Part shown: positions 29,502 through 37,869 of the stretch, piece by piece
How the letters are laid out: each line of letters starts with the position of its first letter
How positions within the stretch are numbered: the stretch's first letter is position 1
From: Limnohabitans sp. 2KL-27
GTDB taxonomy: Bacteria > Pseudomonadota > Gammaproteobacteria > Burkholderiales > Burkholderiaceae_C
Reading direction: 5' to 3'
NCBI RefSeq assembly: GCF_001269345.1
Contig: NZ_CXOP01000002.1
Span: 682,853 to 746,852, forward strand
DNA: 64,000 nucleotides
Made by a program: the position numbers and the translations under genes
Notes under the pieces: model-generated
Told to the model about the DNA's origin: nothing
Seen by the model: the letters and a program-made list of their open reading frames with translations, nothing else
Databases searched by the model: none

Positions 29502-30443
29502 ATGCGCGCGCCTTTGCAGTTTGTGCTGGACTTTTTCACCGGTGGTGATCCGGTGCAACCCACGCGCACACCCAAAATCACAGCTGGGCCGACGAACGCA
29601 GCGGATGCGCGCTCTTCAGCGTCCCCCCCGCACGCCACGCTGACTCCGAGCACCGGCGATAACGACGCGTCTTTGCCCCAGCCAGAACCCAGCCCTTGGG
29701 GCTTCACCCACCCCACCGCCAACCGCCATGTCCAGCTGCAGGGCGTCACCGTGTCTTACCGTTTTGAACGCTCGCGGCGCAAAAGTATCGGTTTTTTGGT
29801 GGGGGCTGATGGTCTGGTGGTGCGCGCGCCCAACTGGGTGCCGCTGCGCGAGGTGGATGCGGCTGTGCAGGAAAAAGGCGGCTGGATTGTGGCCAAGCTG
29901 CAGCAGTTCAAGGAGCGACAGACCGAGCAGTTTCAAAAAGCCATCGAGTGGCGGCACGGGGCCGAAGTGCCGTTTTTGGGGCGCACGGTCCAGCTGTGCG
30001 TGCTCGAGCGCGGTGTGGGGCGTGTGCATGGACAAGACCTGTCACCCGAACAGGTGCTGCCTGTGACGGTGCCCCCCGGTGCCTCGGTGACGCAGGTGCG
30101 CGACGCGGCCCAAGTTTGGCTCAAAAAACAGGCTCGGGCGCTGTTTGAAGCGCGCTTGCACCAGTTTGCGCCACTCTTGGGCGTGCGCTGGCAAAAGCTC
30201 AGCCTCTCGAGCGCCAGCACGCGTTGGGGCAGTGCGCGCACCGATGGGCACATCCGCCTGAACTGGCGATTGGTCCATTTGCCCATCAGCCAGATCGACT
30301 ACGTGGTGGTGCACGAGCTGGCCCACTTGCGCGAAATGAACCACAGCCCCCGCTTCTGGGAAACCGTGGGCGAGGTCATGCCCGACTACGCCGAGCGCCG
30401 CAAAGCCTTGCGCCAGGCACCGGTGGGCCTGCAAGAAGATTGA
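29502..30443 (+). CDS. YgjP-type metal-dependent hydrolase (M48-like)
   Basis: The 313-aa protein has a low-complexity N-terminal part (about 20-75, rich in Thr, Pro, Ala) followed by a YgjP/DUF45 domain. The zinc motif is VVHELAHLREMNHSPRFW: HELAH plus a downstream histidine. TRWGSARTDGHIRLNWRL is the other hallmark. Substrate is unknown. ATG 29502 lies 17 bp after the acyltransferase stop. Confidence 0.82.
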   Translation: MRAPLQFVLDFFTGGDPVQPTRTPKITAGPTNAADARSSASPPHATLTPSTGDNDASLPQPEPSPWGFTHPTANRHVQLQGVTVSYRFERSRRKSIGFLVGADGLVVRAPNWVPLREVDAAVQEKGGWIVAKLQQFKERQTEQFQKAIEWRHGAEVPFLGRTVQLCVLERGVGRVHGQDLSPEQVLPVTVPPGASVTQVRDAAQVWLKKQARALFEARLHQFAPLLGVRWQKLSLSSASTRWGSARTDGHIRLNWRLVHLPISQIDYVVVHELAHLREMNHSPRFWETVGEVMPDYAERRKALRQAPVGLQED

Positions 30444-30468
30444 GGCAGGCCTTGCGCAAGACGCGGGT

Positions 30469-31590
30469 CTAAGGGGTGGTGCTGAATCGCACCACCCCAT
30501 CGGCGCCGCGTTCGCGGCGCATCTGCCCGGACAAGCACAACAGGTTCAGGTGCGCCACGGCCTCGCCCATGGCAAAGGTGGTCTGGTGAACATCGAGGGG
30601 ACGTTTGAACAGCACGGGCAAGAGCTCGTGGGCGCAGCACGCTTGTGCACGACAGGCCTGCAGCAGCTCGGTCAGGCGCTCGGCGTGGTGCGACTTCAGT
30701 TGTGCAATGCGCGTGGCCGCACCCCGAAACGGTCGCCCGTGCGAGGGCAGTACCAAAGTGGTATCGGGCAGCTGCGCCATGTGGTCCAGTGAGTCGAGGA
30801 ACCACTGCAGCGGATTGCCATCGGGCTCCATGGCGTAAACACTGACGTTGGTGGAAATGGCGGGCAGCAGCATGTCGCCGCTGATCAGCACCTGCTTCTG
30901 GGCATCCAGCAAAGCCATGTGTTCGGGCGAGTGGCCATAACCGCTGATGCACTGCCAGAGGCGGTCGCCGATGCGCACCTGCATGCCCGCCATCAAGCGC
31001 ACATAAGCGCCGGGGATCTGGGGCACCATGCTGGGGTAATAACCCACCCGTGCCTGCACCTGGGCCAGCTCTTCGGGCTGTTGCCAGCCATGCGCATTGA
31101 AAAAAGCCACCGTGGGGGCGCCCCCAAAATTGGACAGCCCGCTGCAAGCGAGCAGGGCGGACTGGTACTCGCTGGTGCTCATCCACAGCGGCGCTTGCCA
31201 GCGCTCGCACAACCAGTGCGCCAGGCCCATGTGGTCCGGGTGCATGTGGGTGACCAGCACGCGCAAGATGGGCAAGCCCTGCAGCACCTGCTGCTCCACC
31301 TGTTGCCAAGCTTGTCGGGTTGCGGGGTTGTCGATCCCGCAATCCACCGCGGTCCAGCCTTCACGCAGCACGCTCGGCTGTGCCGGGTCGGGCAGGCGGT
31401 CGCGCAGCAGCCACAGGTTGATGTGGTTGAGTGCAAAGGGCAGACCCATGCGCAGCCAGAAAATACCGGGGGCCACCTCGATGGCCCCGCCTGTGGGGGG
31501 CAGCTGCTCGTCCAAGGGGTACTGCATGGGCGTGCCGTCGACGCGGGCGTCTGGTGTTTGCATCACGCGTTCTGTGGGCGAGGTGGACAT
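30469..31590 (-). CDS. MBL-fold metallo-hydrolase next to liuR
   Basis: The 373-aa protein carries VTHMHPDHMGLAHWL (zinc motif HxHxDH), a histidine in SGYGHSPEHM, an aspartate in LISGDMLLP and VLPSHGRPF. The C-terminal helical extension (QAVAHLNLL-type, from about 290) is shared by a group of MBL proteins found with acyl-CoA catabolism genes. It is divergent from liuR, with a perfect 16-bp palindrome between them, so LiuR may control it. The exact substrate is unknown; a thioester or lactone is possible. Downstream, a 10-bp hairpin (GGGGTGGTGC/GCACCACCCC, 30473-30498) overlaps the 3' end. Confidence 0.85.
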   Translation of the reverse strand: MSTSPTERVMQTPDARVDGTPMQYPLDEQLPPTGGAIEVAPGIFWLRMGLPFALNHINLWLLRDRLPDPAQPSVLREGWTAVDCGIDNPATRQAWQQVEQQVLQGLPILRVLVTHMHPDHMGLAHWLCERWQAPLWMSTSEYQSALLACSGLSNFGGAPTVAFFNAHGWQQPEELAQVQARVGYYPSMVPQIPGAYVRLMAGMQVRIGDRLWQCISGYGHSPEHMALLDAQKQVLISGDMLLPAISTNVSVYAMEPDGNPLQWFLDSLDHMAQLPDTTLVLPSHGRPFRGAATRIAQLKSHHAERLTELLQACRAQACCAHELLPVLFKRPLDVHQTTFAMGEAVAHLNLLCLSGQMRRERGADGVVRFSTTP

Positions 31591-31628
31591 GCGTCAGGGG
31601 CTTTGAGTTAGCATTCGGACATTTGACG

Positions 31629-31644
31629 TTGACGTTAACGTCAA
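31629..31644. promoter_or_regulatory. LiuR-type operator 1 (perfect palindrome)
   Basis: TTGACGTTAACGTCAA is an exact 16-bp palindrome in the divergent promoter region between the MBL hydrolase and liuR. A further TTGACG lies directly before it (31623-31628) and could be a -35 element. MerR-family regulators bind such palindromes in promoter spacers. Confidence 0.7.
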
Positions 31645-31718
31645 AGATGAATTTTCATTGTAGGGGGCGGCTTTTTGCGGGCCTGTCCCCCTTGCGCAAG
31701 CTCAGGGGACCCCACGCC

Positions 31719-32123
31719 ATGGCGAACACCTTCACGATCAGCGATCTGGCCCAGGAATTTGACCTGACCACCCGTGCGATCCGCTTTTACGAAGACATGG
31801 GCCTGCTCGAGCCCGAGCGGTCCGGCCCGGGCGGGCGCAACCGCGTGTACTCCTCGCGTGACCGCACCCGCCTGAAGCTCACCTTGCGGGCCAAGCGCCT
31901 GGGCTTGTCCCTCAACGAGGCCAAAGACCTGATCGACATGTACGACAGCCCCCGTGACACGGTGCCACAGCTCAAAAAATTCCTCGTGGTGCTGGCCGAA
32001 CACCGTCAGCAATTGGAGTCGCAGCTGGCCGACCTGGAAGCCACGCTGGACGAGGTCAAAACCCACGAAAAGGAAACCCGCAGCCTGCTGACCAAAGCCA
32101 ACAAGGCCAGCGCTGCAGCCTGA
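31719..32123 (+). CDS. liuR: MerR-family regulator of leucine/isovalerate catabolism
   Basis: The 134-aa protein has an N-terminal MerR winged-helix domain (FTISDLAQEFDLTTRAIRFY, then EDMGLL), the YSSRDRTRLKLTLRAKRLGL segment, and a C-terminal coiled coil for dimerisation (about 85-130). There is no metal-binding cysteine cluster, so it belongs to the organic-ligand group. LiuR is known to repress the isovaleryl-CoA pathway in proteobacteria. It is flanked by two nearly identical palindromes and followed by thioesterase and liuA, which supports the assignment. ATG 31719 begins the conserved domain. Confidence 0.85.
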   Translation: MANTFTISDLAQEFDLTTRAIRFYEDMGLLEPERSGPGGRNRVYSSRDRTRLKLTLRAKRLGLSLNEAKDLIDMYDSPRDTVPQLKKFLVVLAEHRQQLESQLADLEATLDEVKTHEKETRSLLTKANKASAAA

Positions 32124-32158
32124 ACACGTGGAGAAATGGTCGCCGGTTTTGATTGACG

Positions 32159-32174
32159 TTGACGTAAACGTCAA
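32159..32174. promoter_or_regulatory. LiuR-type operator 2 upstream of thioesterase-liuA
   Basis: TTGACGTAAACGTCAA matches operator 1 at 15 of 16 bases and is palindromic except at the centre. It is preceded by TTGACG (32153-32158) and followed by TTAAAG (32175-32180), so it would fill a 16-bp spacer between a good -35 and a weak -10, the classical MerR-family geometry. Confidence 0.7.
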
Positions 32175-32211
32175 TTAAAGTCCGGAGTTGTTGTCAAGCA
32201 CTGGATGCGAT

Positions 32212-32691
32212 GTGAGCACTGCCCCCTCTTCAGACCCGTCAAGCCTTGCAGGAACTGCGGCCCAAGACCGTGCTGCCCATGATCGGGTGGCCCTCAGCCT
32301 GGCCCGTCAGGGCATGATGCAGCACTTGGGAGTTCGCCTTATGTCGGCCACTGTCGGACAGGTTGAACTGGCTTTGCCCTACTCCGACAAAGTGACCCAG
32401 CAACAAGGCGGCTTTCATGGCGGCGCCATGGGCGCACTGGCCGACATTGCGGGCGGGTATGCGGCCTTGACCGTGGCGCCCGAAGGCATGGAGGTCACCA
32501 CGGTGGAATACAAAATCAACTTTCTCGCCAGTTTTCAAGGTGGAGAAATTCGCGCCATCGGTCGTGTCACCAAAGCAGGAAAACGCATCATCGTGACCAC
32601 GGCCGAGGTGGCGCACATCGACGAGACGGGCAAACGCACGGACTGCGCCGTGATGCAACAAACCTTGGTGCCTGTTGCCAAAACATACTGA
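32212..32691 (+). CDS. PaaI-family (hotdog) thioesterase
   Basis: The 159-aa hotdog-fold protein has GGFHGGAMGALADIAGGYAA, the helix with the catalytic-type acidic residue of the PaaI group, and EVTTVEYKINFLASFQGGEI. It probably hydrolyses a short or branched acyl-CoA that builds up during leucine breakdown. GTG 32212 is tentative; TTG codons at 32188 and 32191 behind GGAG, or an internal GTG nearer the domain, are alternatives. It lies between operator 2 and liuA. Confidence 0.78.
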   Translation: MSTAPSSDPSSLAGTAAQDRAAHDRVALSLARQGMMQHLGVRLMSATVGQVELALPYSDKVTQQQGGFHGGAMGALADIAGGYAALTVAPEGMEVTTVEYKINFLASFQGGEIRAIGRVTKAGKRIIVTTAEVAHIDETGKRTDCAVMQQTLVPVAKTY

Positions 32692-32759
32692 TGCGTTCGG
32701 CGTGAAAACCAAGCGCCACCGCACCCCCTACCAACGCTTTACCTTTATCAGGAATCCCC

Positions 32760-33941
32760 ATGAACAACCTGCCCGGCCTCAACTTCCAACTCGGTGAAGA
32801 CATCGACGCCCTGCGCGACGCGGTGCGCGACTTTGCCCAAGCCGAAATCGCGCCCCGTGCGGCCGACATCGACCGCAGTGACCAATTCCCGATGGACCTG
32901 TGGCGCAAGATGGGTGATCTGGGTGTGTTGGGCATCACCGTGGGCGAGGAATACGGTGGGGCGAACATGGGCTACCTGGCCCACATGATCGCCATGGAAG
33001 AAATCTCTCGCGCTTCGGCCAGTGTGGGCTTGTCCTATGGTGCGCACTCCAACCTGTGCGTCAACCAGATCAAGCGCAATGGCACGCCCGAGCAGCGGGC
33101 CAAGTACCTGCCCCGGCTGATCAGTGGCGAGCACGTTGGCGCCTTGGCCATGTCTGAGCCCGGCGCGGGTTCGGACGTGTTGAGCATGAAGCTCAAGGCC
33201 GAGGACAAAGGCGGCTACTACCTGCTCAACGGCTCCAAAATGTGGATCACCAACGGTCCCGACGCCGACACCTTGGTGGTCTATGCCAAAAGCGAGCCCG
33301 AACTGGGCGCGCGCGGTGTGACGGCCTTTTTGATTGAAAAGGGCATGAAGGGTTTTTCGATCGCGCAAAAGCTCGACAAGCTGGGCATGCGCGGCAGCCA
33401 CACGGGCGAGTTGGTGTTCAACAACGTCGAAGTGCCCGAGGCCAATATTCTGGGCGGCTTGAACAACGGCGCCAAGGTGCTGATGAGTGGCTTGGACTAC
33501 GAACGCGCTGTGCTCACGGGCGGGCCTCTGGGCATCATGCAGGCGGTCATGGACAACGTCATTCCCTACATCCACGACCGCAAGCAGTTTGGCCAAAGCA
33601 TTGGCGAATTCCAGCTGATCCAGGGCAAAGTGGCCGACATGTACACCGTGCTGCAGGCGGGCCGGTCTTTTGCCTACACGGTGGCGAAAAACCTCGATTT
33701 GCTGGGCGCCGAGCATGTCCGCCAAGTGCGCAAGGACTGCGCCAGCGTCATTTTGTGGACGGCCGAAAAAGCCACCTGGATGGCGGGCGAGGGGGTGCAG
33801 ATTTTTGGTGGCAATGGCTACATCAACGAATACCCGCTGGGCCGTTTGTGGCGCGATGCCAAGCTGTACGAAATTGGTGCCGGCACCAGCGAGATTCGAC
33901 GCATGCTGATCGGCCGCGAACTGTTTGCCGAAACGTGCTGA
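32760..33941 (+). CDS. liuA: Isovaleryl-CoA dehydrogenase
   Basis: The 393-aa FAD enzyme oxidises isovaleryl-CoA to 3-methylcrotonyl-CoA, the first committed step after transamination and decarboxylation of leucine. The isovaleryl-CoA dehydrogenase hallmark is the catalytic glutamate in the middle of the protein (Glu248 in [15 protein letters not shown]). The C-terminal position that is Glu in other acyl-CoA dehydrogenases is Gly here ([11 protein letters not shown]). ATG 32760 follows AGGAATCCCC. It is downstream of LiuR operator 2. Confidence 0.95.
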   Translation: MNNLPGLNFQLGEDIDALRDAVRDFAQAEIAPRAADIDRSDQFPMDLWRKMGDLGVLGITVGEEYGGANMGYLAHMIAMEEISRASASVGLSYGAHSNLCVNQIKRNGTPEQRAKYLPRLISGEHVGALAMSEPGAGSDVLSMKLKAEDKGGYYLLNGSKMWITNGPDADTLVVYAKSEPELGARGVTAFLIEKGMKGFSIAQKLDKLGMRGSHTGELVFNNVEVPEANILGGLNNGAKVLMSGLDYERAVLTGGPLGIMQAVMDNVIPYIHDRKQFGQSIGEFQLIQGKVADMYTVLQAGRSFAYTVAKNLDLLGAEHVRQVRKDCASVILWTAEKATWMAGEGVQIFGGNGYINEYPLGRLWRDAKLYEIGAGTSEIRRMLIGRELFAETC

Positions 33942-33989
33942 GAACCGTCACGACCGCCTATTTTTGCCAATGCCGGTGACAATCACACC

Positions 33990-34646
33990 ATGACCACTTC
34001 ACTGCAACACCTTCTGGACAACAACCGCCAATGGTCAGCGCGCATGGTGCGCGATGACCCGGCGTTTTTCACCCGTCTGGCCAACCAGCAATCACCCAAA
34101 TACCTGTGGATCGGATGTTCTGACAGCCGCGTGCCCGCCAACCAGATCACGGGGCTGGATCCGGGCGAGGTGTTCGTCCACCGCAACGTGGCCAACGTGG
34201 TGGTGCACTCGGACCTGAACGCCTTGTCGGTCATCCAGTATGCGGTCGACGCCCTCAAGGTCGAGCACATCATGGTGGTGGGTCATTACGGTTGTGGCGG
34301 GGTCCTGGCCACGCTGCGGGGCATGCGCGTGGGGCTGGCCGACAACTGGCTGCGCCACGTGCACGACGTCAAGGTGCGCCACCGCCGCCGCCTTGACCAC
34401 CTGCCAGTGCTGGCACAGGAAGACGCCCTGTGCGAGATGAATGTGATCGAGCAGGTGGGCAATGTGGCCCTGACCAATGTGGTGCAGGACGCCTGGGCAC
34501 GTGGCCAAAAGCTCAGCGTGCACGGTTGGTGCTATGGCATCAAAGACGGCCTGGCCAAGGATCTGGGTGTGAGCATGAGCGGCGCGCACGAGGTGGTGGA
34601 CGTGTTCCGCAGCGCCTTCAAGCGTTACCCGCGCGGGGGGCTGTGA
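33990..34646 (+). CDS. can: Beta-class carbonic anhydrase
   Basis: The 218-aa protein interconverts CO2 and bicarbonate. Zinc ligands are Cys43, His99 and Cys102 (CSDSRVPANQ, GHYGCGG), with Asp45 and Arg47 as the usual dyad. Placement beside liu genes makes sense because 3-methylcrotonyl-CoA carboxylase consumes bicarbonate; that link is inferred. The gap to liuA is 48 bp. Confidence 0.95.
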   Translation: MTTSLQHLLDNNRQWSARMVRDDPAFFTRLANQQSPKYLWIGCSDSRVPANQITGLDPGEVFVHRNVANVVVHSDLNALSVIQYAVDALKVEHIMVVGHYGCGGVLATLRGMRVGLADNWLRHVHDVKVRHRRRLDHLPVLAQEDALCEMNVIEQVGNVALTNVVQDAWARGQKLSVHGWCYGIKDGLAKDLGVSMSGAHEVVDVFRSAFKRYPRGGL

Positions 34647-34746
34647 AGTCCGGCACGCCCCAAAGCTGCACAGACCCTCTGGTTTATTTTTTTCGCTGAG
34701 TCCGAGGCTCACAGCAGAGTACCTTTTCAATTTTTTGGAGAAAACC

Positions 34747-35928
34747 ATGTCCGACCCCATCGTCATCGTCAGCGCTGCCCGCACCCCCATGGGCAGCTTC
34801 CAGGGTGATTTTTCCGCGCTGGCCGCCCACGACCTGGGCGGCGCCGCCATCCGCGCGGCCGTCGAGCGCGCCGGCATCCGCCCCGAGCTCGTGACCGAAG
34901 TGCTGTTTGGCAACTGCCTGATGGCGGGCCAAGGCCAGGCTCCGGCCCGTCAGGCGGGCTTCAAGGGCGGCTTGCCCAAGAGCGCAGGCGCGGTCACCCT
35001 GTCCAAAATGTGTGGCTCGGGCATGCGTGCGGCCATGTTCGCGCACGACATGTTGGTGGCGGGCACGCACGATGTGCTGGTAGCAGGCGGCATGGAAAGC
35101 ATGACCAACGCGCCTTACCTCATGCTCAAGGGCCGTGGTGGCTACCGCATGGGCCACGACCGCATCTTTGACCACATGATGCTCGACGGCCTGGAAGACG
35201 CTTATGAGCCCGGCCGCAGCATGGGCACCTTTGGCGAAGACTGCGCCGCTAAATACAGCTTCACCCGCGCCGAGCAAGACCACTTTGCCACCACCAGCGT
35301 GCAGCGCGCCAAGGCCGCCACCGAGTCGGGTGCCTTTGCCAGCGAGATCACGCCCGTGACGGTGAAAGACCGCAGCGGGGAACGCGTGGTGTCCATCGAC
35401 GAAGGCCCCGGCAAAGTCAAACTCGACAAGATCACCAGCCTCAAGCCCGCCTTCAAGAAAGACGGCACCATCACCGCCGCCAGCAGTTCGTCCATCAACG
35501 ATGGCGCAGCCGCCATGGTGCTGATGCGCGAAAGCACCGCTGCCAAACTGGGCTGCAAACCGCTGGCCCGCATCGTGAGCCATGCCACCCATGCGCAAGA
35601 GCCCGAGTGGTTTGCCACCGCGCCCGTGGGTGCCACCCAAAAAGCATTGGCCAAAGCGGGTTGGAAAGTCGAAGACGTCGATTTGTGGGAAGTCAACGAG
35701 GCCTTTGCCGTGGTGCCCATGGCGCTCATGAAAGAGCTGAATGTGCCGCACGACAAGGTCAATGTGAACGGCGGCGCGTGTGCGCTGGGTCACCCCATTG
35801 GCGCCTCTGGGGCCCGCATCATGGTCACGCTGATCCACGCGCTCAAGGCCCGTGGCCTCAAGAAGGGTCTTGCCACGCTGTGCATTGGCGGCGGCGAAGG
35901 CACGGCGGTGGCGCTGGAATTGGTGTGA
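34747..35928 (+). CDS. Acetyl-CoA C-acyltransferase (thiolase)
   Basis: The 393-aa biosynthetic-type thiolase has its acyl-acceptor cysteine at Cys89 (SKMCGSGMRAA), the histidine in NGGACALGHPIGASGARI and the second cysteine in TLCIGGGEGTA. It could cleave acetoacetyl-CoA or condense acetyl-CoA. ATG 34747 has GGAG 7 bp upstream. In this cluster it may process the acetoacetate branch of leucine breakdown after CoA activation. Confidence 0.93.
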   Translation: MSDPIVIVSAARTPMGSFQGDFSALAAHDLGGAAIRAAVERAGIRPELVTEVLFGNCLMAGQGQAPARQAGFKGGLPKSAGAVTLSKMCGSGMRAAMFAHDMLVAGTHDVLVAGGMESMTNAPYLMLKGRGGYRMGHDRIFDHMMLDGLEDAYEPGRSMGTFGEDCAAKYSFTRAEQDHFATTSVQRAKAATESGAFASEITPVTVKDRSGERVVSIDEGPGKVKLDKITSLKPAFKKDGTITAASSSSINDGAAAMVLMRESTAAKLGCKPLARIVSHATHAQEPEWFATAPVGATQKALAKAGWKVEDVDLWEVNEAFAVVPMALMKELNVPHDKVNVNGGACALGHPIGASGARIMVTLIHALKARGLKKGLATLCIGGGEGTAVALELV

Positions 35929-35994
35929 TCCAAGCTGTGACAGGTCGCGGCCCAAGTCGCTGACCTGCAAGCACCGAACGGAACCCCCATCGTC

Positions 35995-36672
35995 ATGACC
36001 ACTGTCCTCCTCATCGGCGCATCCCGCGGCATTGGCTGGGAGCTGGCCCGTCAATACATCGACAACGGTGTGCGCGTGATTGCCACCGCCCGCTCAGACG
36101 AAGGGCTGGACCGGCTCAAGGCGCTGGGCGCCCAAACCCTGCGCCTGGATGTGGCCAACCCGGCCAGCAACTCCGGCCTGTCATGGCAGCTGGATGGTGA
36201 AAAAATCGACCTGGCCATTTATGTGGCGGGCGCCATGGACCGTGCCAGCGCGAACACGCCGCCCACCCTCGACAGCTTCGACGCGGTGATGCACACCAAC
36301 GTGCTGGGCGCGATGCAGGTCATCCCCCAGATCGTGCCCATGGTGCAAGAGTCGCAAGGCGTCATCGCCTGCATCAGCTCCATCATGGGCAGCCTGCAAG
36401 AGACCAGCAGCGGCAACGCCGCGCTTTACCGCGTGAGCAAGGCCGCACTCAACATGGTGGTGCGCTGCACACAGGCCGAGCAGCCGGGCATCACTGTCCT
36501 GGCCATCCACCCCGGTTGGGTGCAAACCGACATGGGCGGTGCGGCGGCACCGCTGACGCCTGAGCAAAGTGCGCGCAGTTTGCGCCAGACACTGAACCAC
36601 GTCCTTGAACAACGCGACCCGAAACACCGAGGCGCATTTTTGAACCATGATGGCAGTACGCTGCCCTGGTGA
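35995..36672 (+). CDS. Short-chain dehydrogenase/reductase
   Basis: The 225-aa SDR has the nucleotide motif GASRGIGWE, the catalytic serine in CISSIMG and the YRVSK (Tyr..Lys) pair. GAMDRASANTPPTLDSFDAV and the short length suit the SDR subgroup with small substrates; the exact substrate is unknown. It lies between thiolase and acyl-CoA dehydrogenase on the same strand with short gaps, so it is probably in the same acyl-CoA operon. Confidence 0.9.
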   Translation: MTTVLLIGASRGIGWELARQYIDNGVRVIATARSDEGLDRLKALGAQTLRLDVANPASNSGLSWQLDGEKIDLAIYVAGAMDRASANTPPTLDSFDAVMHTNVLGAMQVIPQIVPMVQESQGVIACISSIMGSLQETSSGNAALYRVSKAALNMVVRCTQAEQPGITVLAIHPGWVQTDMGGAAAPLTPEQSARSLRQTLNHVLEQRDPKHRGAFLNHDGSTLPW

Positions 36673-36692
36673 ATCGACCCTGAAAGACCGAC

Positions 36693-37820
36693 ATGCTGCT
36701 GACCCCCGACCAGGAAATGATCCGTGAAGCCGTGCGTGACTTTGCCCAGCGCGAGCTGTGGCCCCATGCCGCCGAATGGGACAAGAAGCACCACTTCCCC
36801 AAAGACGCGCACAAGGGTTTGGCTGAGCTGGGTGCGTATGGCATTTGTGTGCCTGAGGCGTTGGGCGGCGCGGGTCTGGACTATGTGACGCTGGCGCTGG
36901 TGCTCGAAGAAATTGCAGCCGGTGATGGCGGCGTCAGCACCACCATCAGCGTGACCAACTGCCCCGTGAATGCCATCTTGATGATGTACGGCAACGCCGC
37001 GCAAAAAGCGCAGTGGCTCACGCCGCTGGCCCAAGGCCAGATGCTAGGCGCGTTTTGCCTGACCGAGCCGCATGTGGGCTCGGACGCCTCGGCCTTGCGC
37101 ACCACGGCTGTGAAAGACGGCGACGAATACGTGATCAATGGCGTCAAGCAGTTCATCACCAGCGGCCAGCACGGCGATGTGGCGGTGGTGATTGCCGTGA
37201 CCGACAAGGGCGCGGGCAAGAAGGGCATGAGCGCCTTCTTGGTGCCCACCAGCGCCCCGGGTTATGTGGTGGCGCGCCTGGAAGATAAGCTGGGCCAGCA
37301 CAGCAGTGACACCGCACAGATCAATTTCGACAACTGCCGCATCCCCGCCGAGAACCTGATCGGTCAAGAGGGCGAGGGTTACAAGATTGCCCTGTCGTCC
37401 TTGGAGGGCGGGCGCATCGGCATTGCCGCGCAAAGCCTGGGCATGGCCCGCAGCGCGCTGGACGTGGCCATTGATTACGCCAAGCAGCGTGAGAGCTTTG
37501 GCACCCCCATCTTCAACCACCAAGCGGTGGGCTTTCGCTTGGCCGATTGCGCCACGCAACTCGAAGCCGCGCGCCAGCTGATTTGGCACGCGGCCAGCCT
37601 GCGCGATGCCGGTCGGCCTTGCTTGAAAGAGGCGGCCATGGCCAAGCTGTTCGCCAGTGAAGTGGCTGAGAAAATCTGCTCTGCCGCCATCCAGACCCTG
37701 GGCGGCTACGGCTATGTGAGCGACTTTCCGGTCGAGCGAATTTACCGCGATGTGCGGGTGTGCCAGATTTACGAAGGCACCAGCGACGTGCAAAAAATCA
37801 TCATCCAGCGCGCACTCTGA
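36693..37820 (+). CDS. Acyl-CoA dehydrogenase (short/branched-chain type)
   Basis: The 375-aa FAD enzyme has the catalytic glutamate in the C-terminal IYEGTSDVQ, unlike liuA. FCLTEPHVGSDASALRTTAV and QTLGGYGYVSDFPVERIYRD are the family signatures. It is probably a short-chain or branched-chain acyl-CoA dehydrogenase; the precise acyl chain cannot be read from sequence. It follows the SDR by 20 bp. Confidence 0.92.
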   Translation: MLLTPDQEMIREAVRDFAQRELWPHAAEWDKKHHFPKDAHKGLAELGAYGICVPEALGGAGLDYVTLALVLEEIAAGDGGVSTTISVTNCPVNAILMMYGNAAQKAQWLTPLAQGQMLGAFCLTEPHVGSDASALRTTAVKDGDEYVINGVKQFITSGQHGDVAVVIAVTDKGAGKKGMSAFLVPTSAPGYVVARLEDKLGQHSSDTAQINFDNCRIPAENLIGQEGEGYKIALSSLEGGRIGIAAQSLGMARSALDVAIDYAKQRESFGTPIFNHQAVGFRLADCATQLEAARQLIWHAASLRDAGRPCLKEAAMAKLFASEVAEKICSAAIQTLGGYGYVSDFPVERIYRDVRVCQIYEGTSDVQKIIIQRAL

Positions 37821-37869
37821 GCGTCTGAATGGCCGGCTGGCGCTGGACATTCACGTATGATTTCGGCCT

